64,000 nt of DNA from the NCBI GenBank assembly GCA_051530055.1, contig CM121342.1, positions 16,306,001 to 16,370,000 on the forward strand, written 5' to 3'. This document shows, in pieces, positions 1-14,152 of the stretch; within the stretch, counting starts at the first letter, position 1, and each line of letters starts with the position of its first letter. Below the pieces are notes generated by a model, which did not search any database, was not told where the DNA came from, and worked only from the letters and a program-made list of their open reading frames with translations. This DNA is from Neoechinorhynchus agilis (Eukaryota; Acanthocephala). A program made the position numbers and the translations under genes.

Positions 1-3000
1 TATATCTAGAAAAGTTAATTTTATCTTAAATTTATTGACGTTTTAATATCAATAATAAAGGTAGTTTGTCTCAAAATTGAACAACGCATAACTCAAGAAC
101 CATTACAGCTAACGCAAATCTGGATAAAGATTTGGAATCAGCGCCTTAAGATAGACCAGATTAACTGACTTTCTAAACTACAACTGCAATATTTGAAGCG
201 GGAATCGCATTATCATATTTGGTCAAAAGTCACAAGAGTCAAAGATCACTAAATTTGCAAGATTCATTAAAATTAGATAACACAATTGAAATCAGCGCAT
301 TAGATATGCTCAAAATGTTTTATCATTTCCTAACAACTTACGAGTACTACAGATTTAATTATGGTATCTTTTATGAACTCAAATCCTTAAACAAAGTGTA
401 CAAATTTAAAAAGCAACATCAAACAGTGATTGCAGGTGAATTCAGCGTCAAAAGTATATCTAGAAAAGTTAATTTTATCTTAAATTTATTGACGTTTTAA
501 TATCAATAATCAAGGTAGTTTGTCTCAAAATTGAACAACGCATAACTCAAGAACCATTACAGCTAGCGCAAATCTGGATAAAGATTTGGAATCAGCGCGT
601 TAAGATAGACCAGATTAACTGACTTTCTAAACTACAACCGCAATACTCGAAGCGGGAATCGCATTATCATAGTCAAAAGTCACAAGAGTCAAAGATCACT
701 AAATTTGCAAGATTCATTAAACTTAGATAACACAATTGAAATCAGCGCATTAGATATGCTCAAAATGTTTTATCATTTCCTAACAACTTACGAGTACTAC
801 AGATTTAATTATGGTATCTTTTATGAACTTCAATCCTTAAACAAAGTGTACAAATTTAAAAAGCCACATCAAACAGTGATTGCAGGTGAATTAAGCGTCA
901 AAAGTATATCTAGAAAAGTTAATTTTATCTTAAATTTATTGACGTTTTAATATCAATAATCAAGGTAGTTTGTCTCAAAATTGAACAACGCATAACTCAA
1001 GGACCATTACAGCTAGCGCAAATCTGGATACAGATTTGGAATCAGCGCGTTAAGATAGACCAGATTAACTGACTTTCTAAACTACAACAGCAATACTCGA
1101 AGCGGGAATCGTATTATCATATTTGGTCAAAAGTCACAAGAGTCAAAGATCACTAAATTTGCAAGATTCATTAAACTTAGATAACACAATTGAAATCAGC
1201 GCATTAGATATGCTCAAAATGTTTTATCATTTGCTAACAACTTACGAGTACTACAGATTTAATTATGGTATCTTTTATGAACTTCAATCCTTAAACAAAG
1301 TGTACAAATTTAAAAAGCCACATCAAACAGTGATTGCAGGTTAATTCAGCGTCAAAAGTATATCTAGAAAAGTTAATTTTATCTTAAATTTATTGACGTT
1401 TTAATATCAATAATCAAGGTAGTTTGTCTCAAAATTGAACAACGCATAACTCAAGAACCATTACAGCTAGCGCAAATCTGGATAAAGATTTGGAATCAGC
1501 GCGTTAAGATAGACCAGATTAACTGACTTTCTAAACTACAACTGCAATATTTGAAGCGGGAATCGCATTATCATATTTGGTCAAAAGTCACAAGAGTCAA
1601 AGATCATAAATTTGCAAGATTCATTAAAATTAGATAACACAATTGAAATCAGCGCATTAGATATGCTCAAAATGTTTTATCATTTACTAACAACTTACGA
1701 GTACTGCAGATTTAATTATGGTATCTTTTATGAACTTCAATCCTTAAACAAAGTGTACAAATTTAAAAAGCCACATCAAACAGTGATTGCAGGTGAATTA
1801 AGCGTCAAAAGTATATCTAGAAAAGTTAATTTTATCTTAAATTTATTGACGTTTTAATATCAATAATCAAGGTAGTTTGTCTCAAAATTGACAACGCATA
1901 ACTCAAGAACCATTACAGCTAGCGCAAATCTGGATACAGATTTGGAATCAGCGCGTTAAGATAGACCAGATTAACTGACTTTCTAAACTACAACCGCAAT
2001 ACTCGAAGCGGGAATCGCATTATCATATTTGGTCAAAAGTCACAAGAGTCAAAGATCACTAAATTTGCAAGATTCATTAAAATTAGATAACACAATTGAA
2101 ATCAGCGCATTAGATATGCTCAAAATGTTTTATCATTTCCTAACAACTTACGAGTACTACAGATTTAATTATGGTATCTTTTATGAACTTCAATCCTTAA
2201 ACAAAGTGTACAAATTTAAAAAGCCACATCAAACAGTGATTGCAGGTGAATTCAGCGTCAAAAGTATATCTAGAAAAGTTAATTTTATCTTAAATTTATT
2301 GACGTTTTAATATCAATAATCAAGGTAGTTTGTCTCAAAATTGAACAACGCATAACTCAAGAACCATTACAGCTAGCGCAAATCTGGATAAAGATTTGGA
2401 ATCAGCGCGTTAAGATAGACCAGATTAACTGACTTTCTAAACTACAACTGCAATATTCGAAGCGGGAATCGCATTATCATATTTGGTCAAAAGTCACAAG
2501 AGTCAAAGATCACTAAATTTGCAAGATTCATTAAAATTAGATAACACAATTGAAATCAGCGCATTAGATATGCTCAAAATGTTTTATCATTTCCTAACAA
2601 CTTACGAGTACTACAGATTTAATTATGGTATCTTTTATGAACTTAAATCCTTAAACAAAGTGTACAAATTTAAAAAGCCACATCAAACAGTGATTGCAGG
2701 TTAATTCAGCGTCAAAAGTATATCTAGAAAAGTTAATTTTATCTTAAATTTATTGACGTTTTAATATCAATAATCAAGGTAGTTTGTCTCAAAATTGAAC
2801 AACGCATAACTCAAGAACAATTACAGCTAGCGCAAATCTGGATAAAGATTTGGAATCAGCGCGTTAAGATAGACCAGATTAACTGACTTTCTAAACTACA
2901 ACTGCAATATTCGAAGCGGGAATCGCATTATCATATTTGGTCAAAAGTCACAAGAGTCAAAGATCACTAAATTTGCAAGATTCATTAAAATTAGATAACA

Positions 3001-6000
3001 CAATTGAAATCAGCGCATTAGATATGCTCAAAATGTTTTATCATTTACTAACAACTTACGAGTACTGCAGATTTAATTATGGTATCTTTTATGAACTTCA
3101 ATCCTTAAACAAAGTGTACAAATTTAAAAAGCAACATCAAACAGTGATTGCAGGTGAATTCAGCGTCAAAAGTATATCTAGAAAATTAATTTTATCTTAA
3201 ATTTATTGACGTTTTAATATCAATAATCAAGGTAGTTTGTCTCAAAATTGAACAACGCATAACTCAAGAACCATTACAGCTAACGCAAATCTGGATAAAG
3301 ATTTGGAATCAGCGCGTTAAGATAGACCAGATTAACTGACTTTCTAAACTACAACTGCAATATATGAAGCGGGAATCGCATTATCATATTTGGTCAAAAG
3401 TCACAAGAGTCAAAGATCACTAAATTTGCAAGATTCATTAAAATTAGATAACACAATTGAAATCAGCGCATTAGATATGCTCAAAATGTTTTATCATTTA
3501 CTAACAACTTACGAGTACTGCAGATTTAATTATGGTATCTTTTATGAACTTCAATCCTTAAACAAAGTGTACAAATTTAAAAAGCAACATCAAACAGTGA
3601 TTGCAGGTGAATTCAGCGTCAAAAGTATATCTAGAAAAGTTAATTTTATCTTAAATTTATTGACGTTTTAATATCAATAATCAAGGTAGTTTGTCTCAAA
3701 ATTGAACAACGCATAACTCAAGAACAATTACGCTAGCGCAAATCTGGATACAGATTTGGAATCAGCGCGTTAAGATAGACCAGATTAACTGACTTTCTAA
3801 ACTACAACCGCAATACTCTAAGCGGGAATCGCATTATCATATTTGGTCAAAAGTCACAAGAGTCAAAGATCACTAAATTTGCAAGATTCATTAAACTTAG
3901 ATAACACAATTGAAATCAGCGCATTAGATATGCTCAAAATGTTTTATCATTTACTAACAACTTACGAGTACTGCAGATTTAATTATGGTATATTTTATGA
4001 ACTTCAATCCTTAAACAAAGTGTACAAATTTGAAAAGCCACATCAAACAGTGATTGCAGGTGAATTCAGCGTCAAAAGTATATCTAGAAAAGTTAATTTT
4101 ATCTTAAATTTATTGACGTTTTAATATCAATAATCAAGGTAGTTTGTCTCAAAATTGAACAACGCATAACTCAAGAACCATTAAAGCTAACGCAAATCTG
4201 GATAAAGATTTGGAATCAGCGCGTTAAGATAGACCAGATTAACTGACTTTCTAAACTACAACTGCAATATTTGAAGCGGGAATCGCATTATCATATTTGG
4301 TCAAAAGTCACAAGAGTCAAAGATCACTAAATTTGCAAGATTCATTAAAATTAGATAACACAATTGAAATCAGCGCATTAGATATGCTCAAAATGTTTTA
4401 TCATTTACTAACAACTTACGAGTACTGCAGATTTAATTATGGTATCTTTTATGAACTTCAATCCTTAAACAAAGTGTACAAATTTAAAAAGCAACATCAA
4501 ACAGTGATTGCAGGTGAATTCAGCGTCAAAAGTATATCTAGAAAAGTTAATTTTATCTTAAATTTATTGACGTTTTAATATCAATAATCAAGGTAGTTTG
4601 TCTCAAAATTGAACAACGCATAACTCAAGAACCATTACAGCTAACGCAAATCTGGATAAAGATTTGGAATCAGCGCGTTAAGATAGACCAGATTAACTGA
4701 CTTTCTAAACTACAACTGCAATATTCGAAGCGGGAATCGCATTATCATATTTGGTCAAAAGTCACAAGAGTCAAAGATCACTAAATTTGCAAGATTCATT
4801 AAAATTAGATAACACAATTGAAATCAGCGCATTAGATATGCTCAAAATGTTTTATCATTTACTAACAACTTACGAGTACTGCAGATTTAATTATGGTATC
4901 TTTTATGAACTTCAATCCTTAAACAAAGTGTACAAATTTAAAAAGCCACATCAAACAGTGATTGCAGGTGAATTCAGCGTCAAAAGTATATCTAGAAAAG
5001 TTAATTTTATCTTAAATTTATTGACGTTTTAATATCAATAATCAAGGTAGTTTGTCTCAAAATTGAACAACGCATAACTCAAGAACCATTACAGCTAGCG
5101 CAAATCTGGATAAAGATTTGGAATCAGCGCGTTAAGATAGACCAGATTAACTGACTTTCTAAACTACAACTGCAATATTTGAAGCGGGAATCGTATTATC
5201 ATATTTGGTCAAAAGTCACAAGAGTCAAAGATCACTAAATTTGCAAGATTCATTAAAATTAGATAACACAATTGAAATCAGCGCATTAGATATGCTCAAA
5301 ATGTTTTATCATTTACTAACAACTTACGAGTACTGCAGATTTAATTATGGTTACTTTTATGAACTTCAATCCTTAAACAAAGTGTACAAATTTAAAAAGC
5401 CACATCAAACAGTGATTGCAGGTGAATTCAGCGTCAAAAGTATATCAGAAAAGTTAATTTTATCTTAAATTTATTGACGTTTTAATATCAATAATCAAGG
5501 TAGTTTGTCTCAAAATTGAACAACGCATAACTCAAGAACCATTACAGCTAGCGCAAATCTGGATACAGATTTGGAATCAGCGCGTTAAGATAGACCAGAT
5601 TAACTGACTTTCTAAACTACAACTGCAATATTCGAAGCGGGAATCGCATTATCATATTTGGTAAAAAGTCACAAGAGTCAAAGATCACTAAATTTGCAAG
5701 ATTCATTAAAATTAGATAACACAATTGAAATCAGCGCATTAGATATGCTCAAAATGTTTTATCATTTACTAACAACTTACGAGTACTGCAGATTTAATTA
5801 TGGTATCTTTTATGAACTTCAATCCTTAAACAAAGTGTACAAATTTAAAAAGCCACATCAAACAGTGATTGCAGGTTAATTAAGCGTCAAAAGTATATCT
5901 AGAAAAGTTAATTTTTTCTTAAATTTATTGACGTTTTAATATCAATAATCAAGGTAGTTTGTCTCAAAATTGAACAACGCATAACTCAAGAACCATTACA

Positions 6001-8740
6001 GCTAACGCAAATCTGGATAAAGATTTGGAATCAGCGCGTTAAGATAGACCAGATTAACTGACTTTCTAAACTACAACTGCAATATTTGAAGCGGGAATCG
6101 CATTATCATATTTGGTCAAAAGTCACAAGAGTCAAAGATCACTAAATTTGCAAGATTCATTAAAATTAGATAACACAATTGAAATCAGCGCATTAGATAT
6201 GCTCAAAATGTTTTATCATTTACTAACAACTTACGAGTACTGCAGATTTAATTATGGTATCTATTATGAACTTCAATCCTTAAACAAAGTGTACAAATTT
6301 AAAAAGCAACATCAAACAGTGATTGCAGGTGAATTCAGCGTCAAAAGTATATCTAGAAAAGTTAATTTTATCTTAAATTTATTGACGTTTTAATATAAAT
6401 AATCAAGGTAGTTTGTCTAAAAATTGAACAACGCATAACTCAAGAACCATTACAGCTAGCGCAAATCTTGATACAGATTTCAAATCAGCGCCTTAAGATA
6501 GACAAGATTAACTGACTTTCTAAACTACAACTGCAATATTTGAAGCGGGAATCGCATTATCACATTTGGTCAAAAGTCACAAGAGTCAAAGATCACTAAA
6601 TTTGCAAGATTCATTAAACTTAGATAACACAATTGAAATCAGCGCATTAGATATGCTCAAAATGTTTTATCATTTCCTAACAACTTACGAGTACTACAGA
6701 TTTAATTATGGTATCTTTTATGAACTTCAATCCTTAAACAAAGTGTACAAATTTAAAAAGCCACATAGAACAGTGATTGCAGGTGAATTCAGCGTCAAAA
6801 GTATATGTAGAAAAGTTAATTTTTTCTTAAATTTATTTACGTTTTAATATCAATAATTAAGGTAGTTTGTCTCAAAATTGAACAACGCATTACTCACGAA
6901 CAGTTACAGCTAGCGCAAATCTGGATACAGATTTGGAATCAGCGCGTTAAGATAGACCAGATTAACTGACTTTCTAAACTACAACCGCAATACTCGAAGC
7001 GGGAATCGTATTATCATATTTGGTCAAAAGTCACAAGAGTCAAAGATCACTAAATTTGCAAGACTCATTAAAATTAGATAACACAATTGAAATCAGCGCA
7101 TTAGATATGCTCAAAATGTTTTATCATTTCCTAACAACTTACGAGTACTACAGATTTAATTATGGTATCTTTTATGAACATCAATCCTCAAACAAAGTGT
7201 ACAAATTTAAAAAGCCACATCAAAGTGATTGCAGGTGAATTCAGCGTCAAAAGTATATCTAGAAAAGTTAATTTTTTCTTAAATTTATTTACGTTTTATA
7301 TCAATAATCAAGGTAGTTTGTCTCAAAATTGAACAACGCATAACTCAAGAACCGTTACAGCTAACGCAAATCTGGATACAGATTTGGAATCAGCGCGTTA
7401 AGATAGACCAGATTAACTGACTTTCTAAACTACAACTGCAATATTTGAAGCGGGAATCGCATTATCATATTTGGTCAAAAGTCACAAGAGTCAAAGATCA
7501 CTAAATTTGCAAGATTTATTAAAATTAGATAACACAATTGAAATCAGCGCATTAGATATGCTCAAAATGTTTTATCATTTACTAACAACTTACGAGTACT
7601 GCAGATTTAATTATGGTATCTTTTATGAACTTCAATCCTTAAACAAAGTGTACAAATTTAAAAAGCCACATCAAACAGTGATTGCAGGTTAATTAAGCGT
7701 CAAAGGTATATCTAGAAAAGTTAATTTTATCTTAAATTTATTGACGTTTTAATATCAATAATCAAGGTAGTTTGTCTCAAAATTGAACAACGCATAACTC
7801 AAGAACCATTACAGCTAGCGCAAATCTGGATAAAGATTTGGAATCAGCGCGTTAAGATAGACCAGATTAACTGACTTTCTAAACTACAACTGCAATATTT
7901 GAAGCATGAATCGCATTATCATATTTGTTCAAAAGTCACAAGAGTCAAAGATCACTAAATTTGCAAGATTCATTAAAATTAAATAACACAATTGAAATCA
8001 GCGCATTAGATATGCTCAAAATGTTTTATCATTTACTAACAACTTACGAGTACTGCAGATTTAATTATGGTATCTTTTATGAACTTCAATCCTTAAAAAA
8101 AGTGTACAAATTTAAAAAGCCACATCAAACAGTGATTGCAGGCTAATTAAGCGTCAAAGGTATATCTAGAAAAGTTAATTTTATCTTAAATTTATTGACG
8201 TTTTAATATCAATAATCAAGGTAGTTTGTCTAAAAATTGAACAACGCATAAATCAACAACACTTACAGCTAGCGCGAATCTGGATACAGATTTTAAATCA
8301 GCGCCTTAAGATTGACCAGATTAACTGACTTTCTAAACTACAACTGATATATTTGAAGCGGGAATCGCATTAACATATTTGGTCAAAAGTCACAAGAGTC
8401 AAAGATCACTAAATTTGCAAGATTCATTAAAATTAGATAACACAATTGAAATCAGACATTAGATATGCTTAAAACGTTTTATCATTTACTAACAACTTAG
8501 GAGTACTGCAGATTTAATTATGGTATCTTTTATGAACTTCAATCCTTAAACAAAGTGTACAAATTGAAAAAGCCACATCAAACAGTTATTGCCGGCCAAT
8601 TAAGCGCCAAAGGTATATCTATAAAAGTTAATTTTATCTTAAATTTATTGACGTTTTAATATCAATAATCAAGGTAGTTTGTCTCAAAATTGAACAACGC
8701 ATAACTCAAGAACCATTACAGCTAGCGCAAATCTGGATAC
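1..8740. repeat. 454-bp tandem satellite array, about 19 copies
   Basis: The same block recurs with a 453-454 bp period from the first base to 8,740, copies differing by scattered substitutions and 1-3 base indels. Each unit holds three places starting with a CAGCG core (for example near 139, 290 and 441) spaced about 150 bp apart, followed at similar offsets by related AT-rich text, so the 454-bp unit looks like a diverged trimer of a roughly 151-bp ancestral monomer. The array runs off the left edge of the window, so its true size is unknown. The right-most copies (8,150-8,740) are the most diverged, as expected at an array edge. No retroelement signature is seen in it. Confidence 0.97.
219..8146 (+). 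other. recurrent 73-93-codon open frame carried by each satellite unit
   Basis: Nearly every 454-bp unit has the same plus-strand open frame, up to 93 residues, beginning with TTG and running through the middle of the unit (for example 2,029-2,310 or 4,297-4,578). The protein would be lysine- and aromatic-rich, without a signal peptide or recognised domain. In several copies single-base changes end it early at residue 73. An in-frame TAA lies about 18 codons upstream of the TTG, and the first ATG is well inside. Homogenisation of the satellite explains the conservation without selection on protein, so I do not call it a gene; a transcribed satellite peptide is possible but unsupported. Confidence 0.3.
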
Positions 8741-11700
8741 ACGAATGCGTTTTCAAATCACTTGTGTTGANNNNNNNNNNNNNNNNNNNNNNNGTTTTCA
8801 AATCACTTGTGTTGATTTGGTGGATAATGTTTTTCAAAAGTACGTCTAAATTAAAGTGAAGAACTAAGAGTGAGTACACGAATGCGTTTTCAAATCACTT
8901 GTGTTTATTTGGTTGATAATGTTTTTCAAAAGTATGTCTAAATTAAAGCGAAGAACTAAGAGTGAGTACACGAATGCGTTTTCAAATCACTTGTGTATAT
9001 TTGGAAGATAATGTTTTCCAAAAGCGCGTCTAAATTAAAGCGAAGAACTAAGAGTGAGTACACGAATGCGTTTTCAAATCACTTGTGTTCATTTGGTTGA
9101 TAATGTTTTCCAAAAGCGCGTCTAAATTAAAGCGAAGAACTAAGAGTGAGTACACGAATGCGTTTTCAAATCACTTGTGTTTATTTGGAAGATAATGTTT
9201 TCCAAAAGCGCGTATAAATTAAAGCGAAGAACTAAGAGTGAGTACACGAATGCGTTTTCAAATAACTTGTGTTCATTTGGTAGATAATGTTTTCCAAAAG
9301 CGCGTCTAAATTAAAGTGAAGAACTCAGAGTGAGTACACGAATGCGTTTTCAAATCACTTGTGTTTATTTGGTTGATAATGTTTTTCAAAAGCGCGTCTA
9401 AATTAAAGTGAAGAACTGAGAGTGAGTACACGAATGCGTTTTCAAATCGCTTGTGTTGATTTGGTTGATAATGTTTTCCAAAAGCGCGTCTAAACTAAAG
9501 TGAAAAACTAAGAGTGAGTACACGAATGCGTTTTCAAATCCCTTGTGTTTATTTGGTGGATAATGTTTTCCAAAAGCGCGTCTAAATTAAAGTGAAGAAC
9601 TAAGAGTGAGTACACGAATGCGTTTTCAAATCACTTGTGTTTATTTGGAAGATAATGTTTTCCAAAAGCGCATCTAAATTAAAGTGAAGAACTAAGAGTG
9701 AGTACACGAATGCGTTTTCAAATCACTTGTGTTGATTTGGTAGATAATGTTTTCCAAAAGCGCGTCTAAATTAAAGCGAAGAACTAAGAGTGAGTACACG
9801 AATGCGATTTCAAATCACTTGTGTTGATTTTGTTGATAATGTTTTCCAAAAGCGCGTCTAAATTAAAGTGAAGAACTAAGAGTGAGTACACGAAGACGTT
9901 TTCAAATCACTTGTGTTTATTTGGTGGATAATGTTTTCCAAAAGCGCGTGTAAATTAAAGCGAAGAACTAAGAGTGAGTATACGAATGCGTTTTCAAATC
10001 CCTTGTGTTTATTTGGTGGATAATGTTTTCCAAAAGCGCGTCTAAATTAAAGTGAAGAACTAAGAGTGAGTACACGAATGCGTTTTCAAATCACTTGTGT
10101 TTATTTGGAAGATAATGTTTTCCAAAAGCGCGTCTAAATTAAAGTGAGGAACTAAGAGTGAGTACACGAATGCGTTTTCAAATCACTTGTGTTTATTTGG
10201 AAGATAATGTTTTCCAAAAGCGCGTCTAAATTAAAGTGAAGAACTAAGAGTGAGTACACGAATGCGTTTTCAAATCACTTGTGTTTATTTGGAAGATAAT
10301 GTTTTCAAAAAGCGCGTCTAAATTAAAGTGAAGAACTAAGAGTGAGTACACGAATGCGTTTTCAAATCACTTGTGTTTATTTGGAAGATAATGTTTTCCA
10401 AAAGCGCGTCTAAATTAAAGTGACGAACTAAGAGTGAGTACACGAATGCGTTTTCAAATCACTTGTGTTTATTTGGAAGATAATGTTTTCCAAAAGCGCG
10501 TCTAAATTAAAGTGAAGAACTAAGAGTGAGTACACGAATGCATTTTCAAATCACTTGTGTTTATTTGGAAGATAATGTTTTCCAAATCGCGTCTAAATTA
10601 AAGTGAAGAACTAAGAGTGAGTACACGAATGCGTTTTCAAATCACTTGTGTTTATTTGGTGCATAATGTTTTCCAAAAGCGCGTCTAAATTAAAGTGAAG
10701 AACTAAGAGTGAGTACACGAATGCATTTTCAAATCCCTTGTGTTTATTTGGTGGATAATTTTTTCCAAAGCGCCGTCTAAATTAAAGTGAAGAACTAGGT
10801 AATTACACGAATGCGTTTTCTAAAATCCCTTGTGTTTGTTGGTGGATAATGTTTTTCAAAAAGCGCGTGTAAATTAAAGTGAAAAGAACTAAGAGTGAAT
10901 TACACGAATGCGTTTTCAAATCACTTGTAATTTTATTTGGTGGATAATGTTTTCAAAAGCGCATCTAAATTAAAGTGAAGAACTAAGAGTAGTACACGAA
11001 TGCGTTTCAAATCACTTGTGTTGATTTGGTTGATAATGTTTTTCAAAAGCATCTAAATTAAAGTGAAGAACTAAGAGTGAGTACACGAATGCGTTTTTCA
11101 AATCACTTGTGTTTTATTTGGTGGATAATGTTTTCCAAAAGCGCGCGTAAATTTTAAAGCGAAGAACTGAGAGAAAGTACACGAATGCATTTTTAAATCA
11201 CCATTGTTTATTTGGTAGATAATGTTTTCCAAAAGCGCGTCTAAATTAAAGTGAAGAACTAAGAGTGGGTACACGAATGCGTTTTCAAATCACTTGTGTT
11301 GATATGGTAGATAATGTTTTCAAAAGCGCGTCTAAATTAAAGTGAAGAACTGAGAGTGAGTACACGAATGCGTTTTCAAATCACTTGTGTTTATTTGGTT
11401 GATAATGTTTTCCAAAAGCGCGTCTAAATTAAAGTGAAGAACTGAGAAAAAGTAGACGAATGCGTTTTCAAATCACTTGTGTTTATTTGGTTAATAATGT
11501 TTTCCAAAAGCGCGTATAAATTAAAGTGAAGAACTAAGAGTGAGTACACGAATGCGTTTTCAAATCACTTGTGTTGATTTGGTTGATAATGTTTTCCAAA
11601 AGCGCATCTAAGTTAAAGTGAAGAACTAAGAGTGAGTACACGAATGCGTTTCAAATCACTTGTGTTTGGTTGGTTGATAATGTTTTTCAAAAAGCGCGTC

Positions 11701-13089
11701 TAAATTGAAATTTGAAGAACTAGGTAAGGTACACGAATGCGTTTTTCAAATCCCTTGTATTTATTTGGTGGATAATGTTTTCCAAAAGCGCGTCTAAATT
11801 AAAGTGAAGAACTAAGAGTGAGTACACGAATGCGTTTTCAAATCACTTGTATTGATTTGGTGGATAATGTTTTATAAAAGCGCGTCTAAATTAAAGTGAA
11901 GAACTAAGAGTGAGTACACGAATGCGTTTTTAAATCACTTGTGTTTATTTGGTGGATAATGTTTTCAAACAGCGCGTCTAAATTAAAGTGAAGAACTAAG
12001 AGTGAGTACACGAATGCGTTTTTCAAAATCACTTGTGTTTATTTGGTGGATAATGTTTTCCAAAGCGCGTATAAATTTTAAAGTGAAGAACTAAGAGTGA
12101 GTACACGAATGCGTTTTCAAATCACTTGTGACATTTGGTTGATAATGTTTTTCAAAAGCGCGTCTAAATTAAAGCGAAGAACTAAAAGTGAGTACACGAA
12201 TGCGTTTTCAAATCACTTGTGTTCATTTGGTTGATAATGTTTTTCAAAAGCGCATCTAAATTAAAGTGAAGAACTAAGAGTGAGTACACGAATGCGTTTT
12301 CAAATCACTTGTGTTTATTTGGAAGATAATGTTTTTTTCCAAAAGCGCATCTAAATTAAAGTGAAGAACTAAGAGTGAGTACACGAATGCGTTTTCAAAT
12401 CACTTGTGTTGATTTGGTCGATAATGTTTTCCAAAAGCGCATCTAAATTAAAGTGAAGAACTAAGAGTGAGTACACGAATGCGTTTTCAAATCACTTGTG
12501 TTGATTTGGTCGATAATGTTTTCCAAAAGCGCATCTAAATTAAAGTGAAGAACTAAGAGTGAGTACACGAATGCGTTTTCAAATCACTTGTGTTGATTTG
12601 GTCGATAATGTTTTCCAAAAGCGCGTCTAAATTAAAGTAAAAAATAAGAGTGAGTACACGAATGCGTTTTCAAATCACTTGTGTTGATTTGGTAGATAAT
12701 GTTTTCAAAAAGCGCGTCTAAATTAAAGTGAAGAACTAAGAGTAAGTACACGAATGCGTTTTCAAATCACTTGTGTTGATTTGGTTGGTAATGTTTTCCA
12801 AAAGCGCGTCTAAATAAAAGTGAAGAACTGAGAGTGAGTACACGAATGCGTTTTCAAGTCACTTGTGTTTATTTGGTTGATAGTGTTTTCCAAAAGCGCG
12901 TCTAAATTAAAGTGAAGAACTAAGGGTGAGTACACGAATGCGTTTTCAAATCACTTGTGTTTATTTGGTGGATAATGTTTTCCAAAAGCGCGTCTAAATT
13001 AAAGCGAAGAACTAAGAGTGAGTACACGAATGCGTTTTCAAATCACTTGTGTTTATTTGGTGGATAATGTTTTCCAAAAGCGCGTCTAC
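8741..13089. repeat. 92-bp minisatellite array, about 47 copies
   Basis: A 92-bp unit beginning GAGTACACGAATGCGTTTTC repeats head to tail from the end of the 454-bp satellite to the edge of the mitochondrial segment. Most copies differ by a few bases (alternating GTGTTTATTTGG, GTGTTGATTTGG and GTGTTCATTTGG variants). A more ragged zone with small indels lies at about 10,740-11,760. The array stops mid-unit at 13,089, directly against cox1 sequence. The same family resumes, diverged, at 27,540. No promoter or gene is visible. Confidence 0.97.
8771..8793. other. assembly gap of 23 N
   Basis: A run of 23 undetermined bases sits inside the first copy of the 92-bp array, 30 bases after the join with the 454-bp satellite. 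The gap may hide more copies of either repeat, so the length of the array and the nature of the satellite-satellite join are uncertain. Confidence 0.99.
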
Positions 13090-14152
13090 TAGCCAATATG
13101 ACGCCAGTCATACCCCCAATAATGAATATAAAAATAAAACCCACAACTCAAGCCACCCTGCTGCTAAAAACAACACCTGAGCCAAAAATAGTAGCCAACC
13201 ACCTGAAAATTTTAATACCCGTGGGAATAGCAATTGTCATAGAGGCTGCAGTAAAATAGCCCCGCATATCTATATCTAAGCCGACCGTTAACATGTGATG
13301 GGCCCACACGACCAACCCCAACAAACCAATACTCATTAGAGCGTACACCATGCCCATGTACCCAAATACTTCAAACTTACCCCTGACAGACATGATCACG
13401 TGAGAAATCACCCCAAAACCAGGTAAAATCAAAATGTACACCTCCGGGTGACCGAAAAACCAAAATATGTGCTGGTATAAAACCAACGAACCAGACCCCC
13501 TTGGATCAAAAAACCTGCTCCCGAGATTACAGTCCAACAAAAGCATTAGCAGAGCGGCAGGTAATACCGGCACGGTAACCACGACCAACACACTGGTTAC
13601 CACCAAGGATCAGACAAATAAAGGGATACGCTCGACAGGCACAACCCCTGCATTCGCCCTTATAATAACAGTGGCTAAAATATTTAAAGAATTAAAAATA
13701 GAAGAAAACCCTAAAATATGCAATCCGATAATCCTTAAATCCATTCTAACTCCAGAAGGAAACAGCCTACAAGTCCACCCTGCCGCTGGCCCCCTTTGCA
13801 CCATTCTAACTAAAAAAAGACCTAAAGCTAGCCCCACTATTAAAACTCTTAAATTGTTCAGGCGGGGAAAAGTTATATCTTCAACACCCATTATCAACGG
13901 CGTAAGCATATTCCCAAAAGCACCAAGAAAAATAGGTATAACTAAAAAGAAAACCATCATAATGGCATGACTGGTTACAACTATATTATACAACCCCTCG
14001 CAGCCTATCCAAGAACCAGACGCTATTAACTCTAAACGAATCACCCCGCTAAGACTGAACCCCAACAAGCCGCCCCAAATACTTATTAATAAATAAACCA
14101 TAGAAATATCCTTATGATTAGTAGACATTAAATAACGACGCACACTAAACAC
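13090..14152 (-). pseudogene. cox1: cox1, cytochrome c oxidase subunit 1, 3'-truncated mitochondrial copy
   Basis: COX1 is the haem-copper catalytic subunit of respiratory complex IV. The frame opens at GTG 14,152, overlapping the end of nad2 by 8 bases, and runs about 354 codons without a frameshift. Visible family signatures are STNHKDI near the start, the GPAAGWT stretch, [17 protein letters not shown] and the [11 protein letters not shown] and IPTGIKIF segments. TGA codons at 13,607 and 13,145 lie where Trp is invariant, and AGG lies at invariant Ser positions, so the mitochondrial code applies. The protein stops at GGMTGVILA where the 92-bp repeat begins, losing roughly the last third. 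In the nucleus it cannot be translated as COX1. Confidence 0.95.

Noticed and set aside
8741-13089. CRISPR-like regular array
   Set aside because: The whole 92-bp unit is repeated with no unique spacers, and the context is a eukaryotic genome.
13467-13970. Plus-strand frame of 167 codons opposite cox1
   Set aside because: Antisense shadow of a strongly biased mitochondrial gene; no domain, and cox1 on the minus strand explains the openness.
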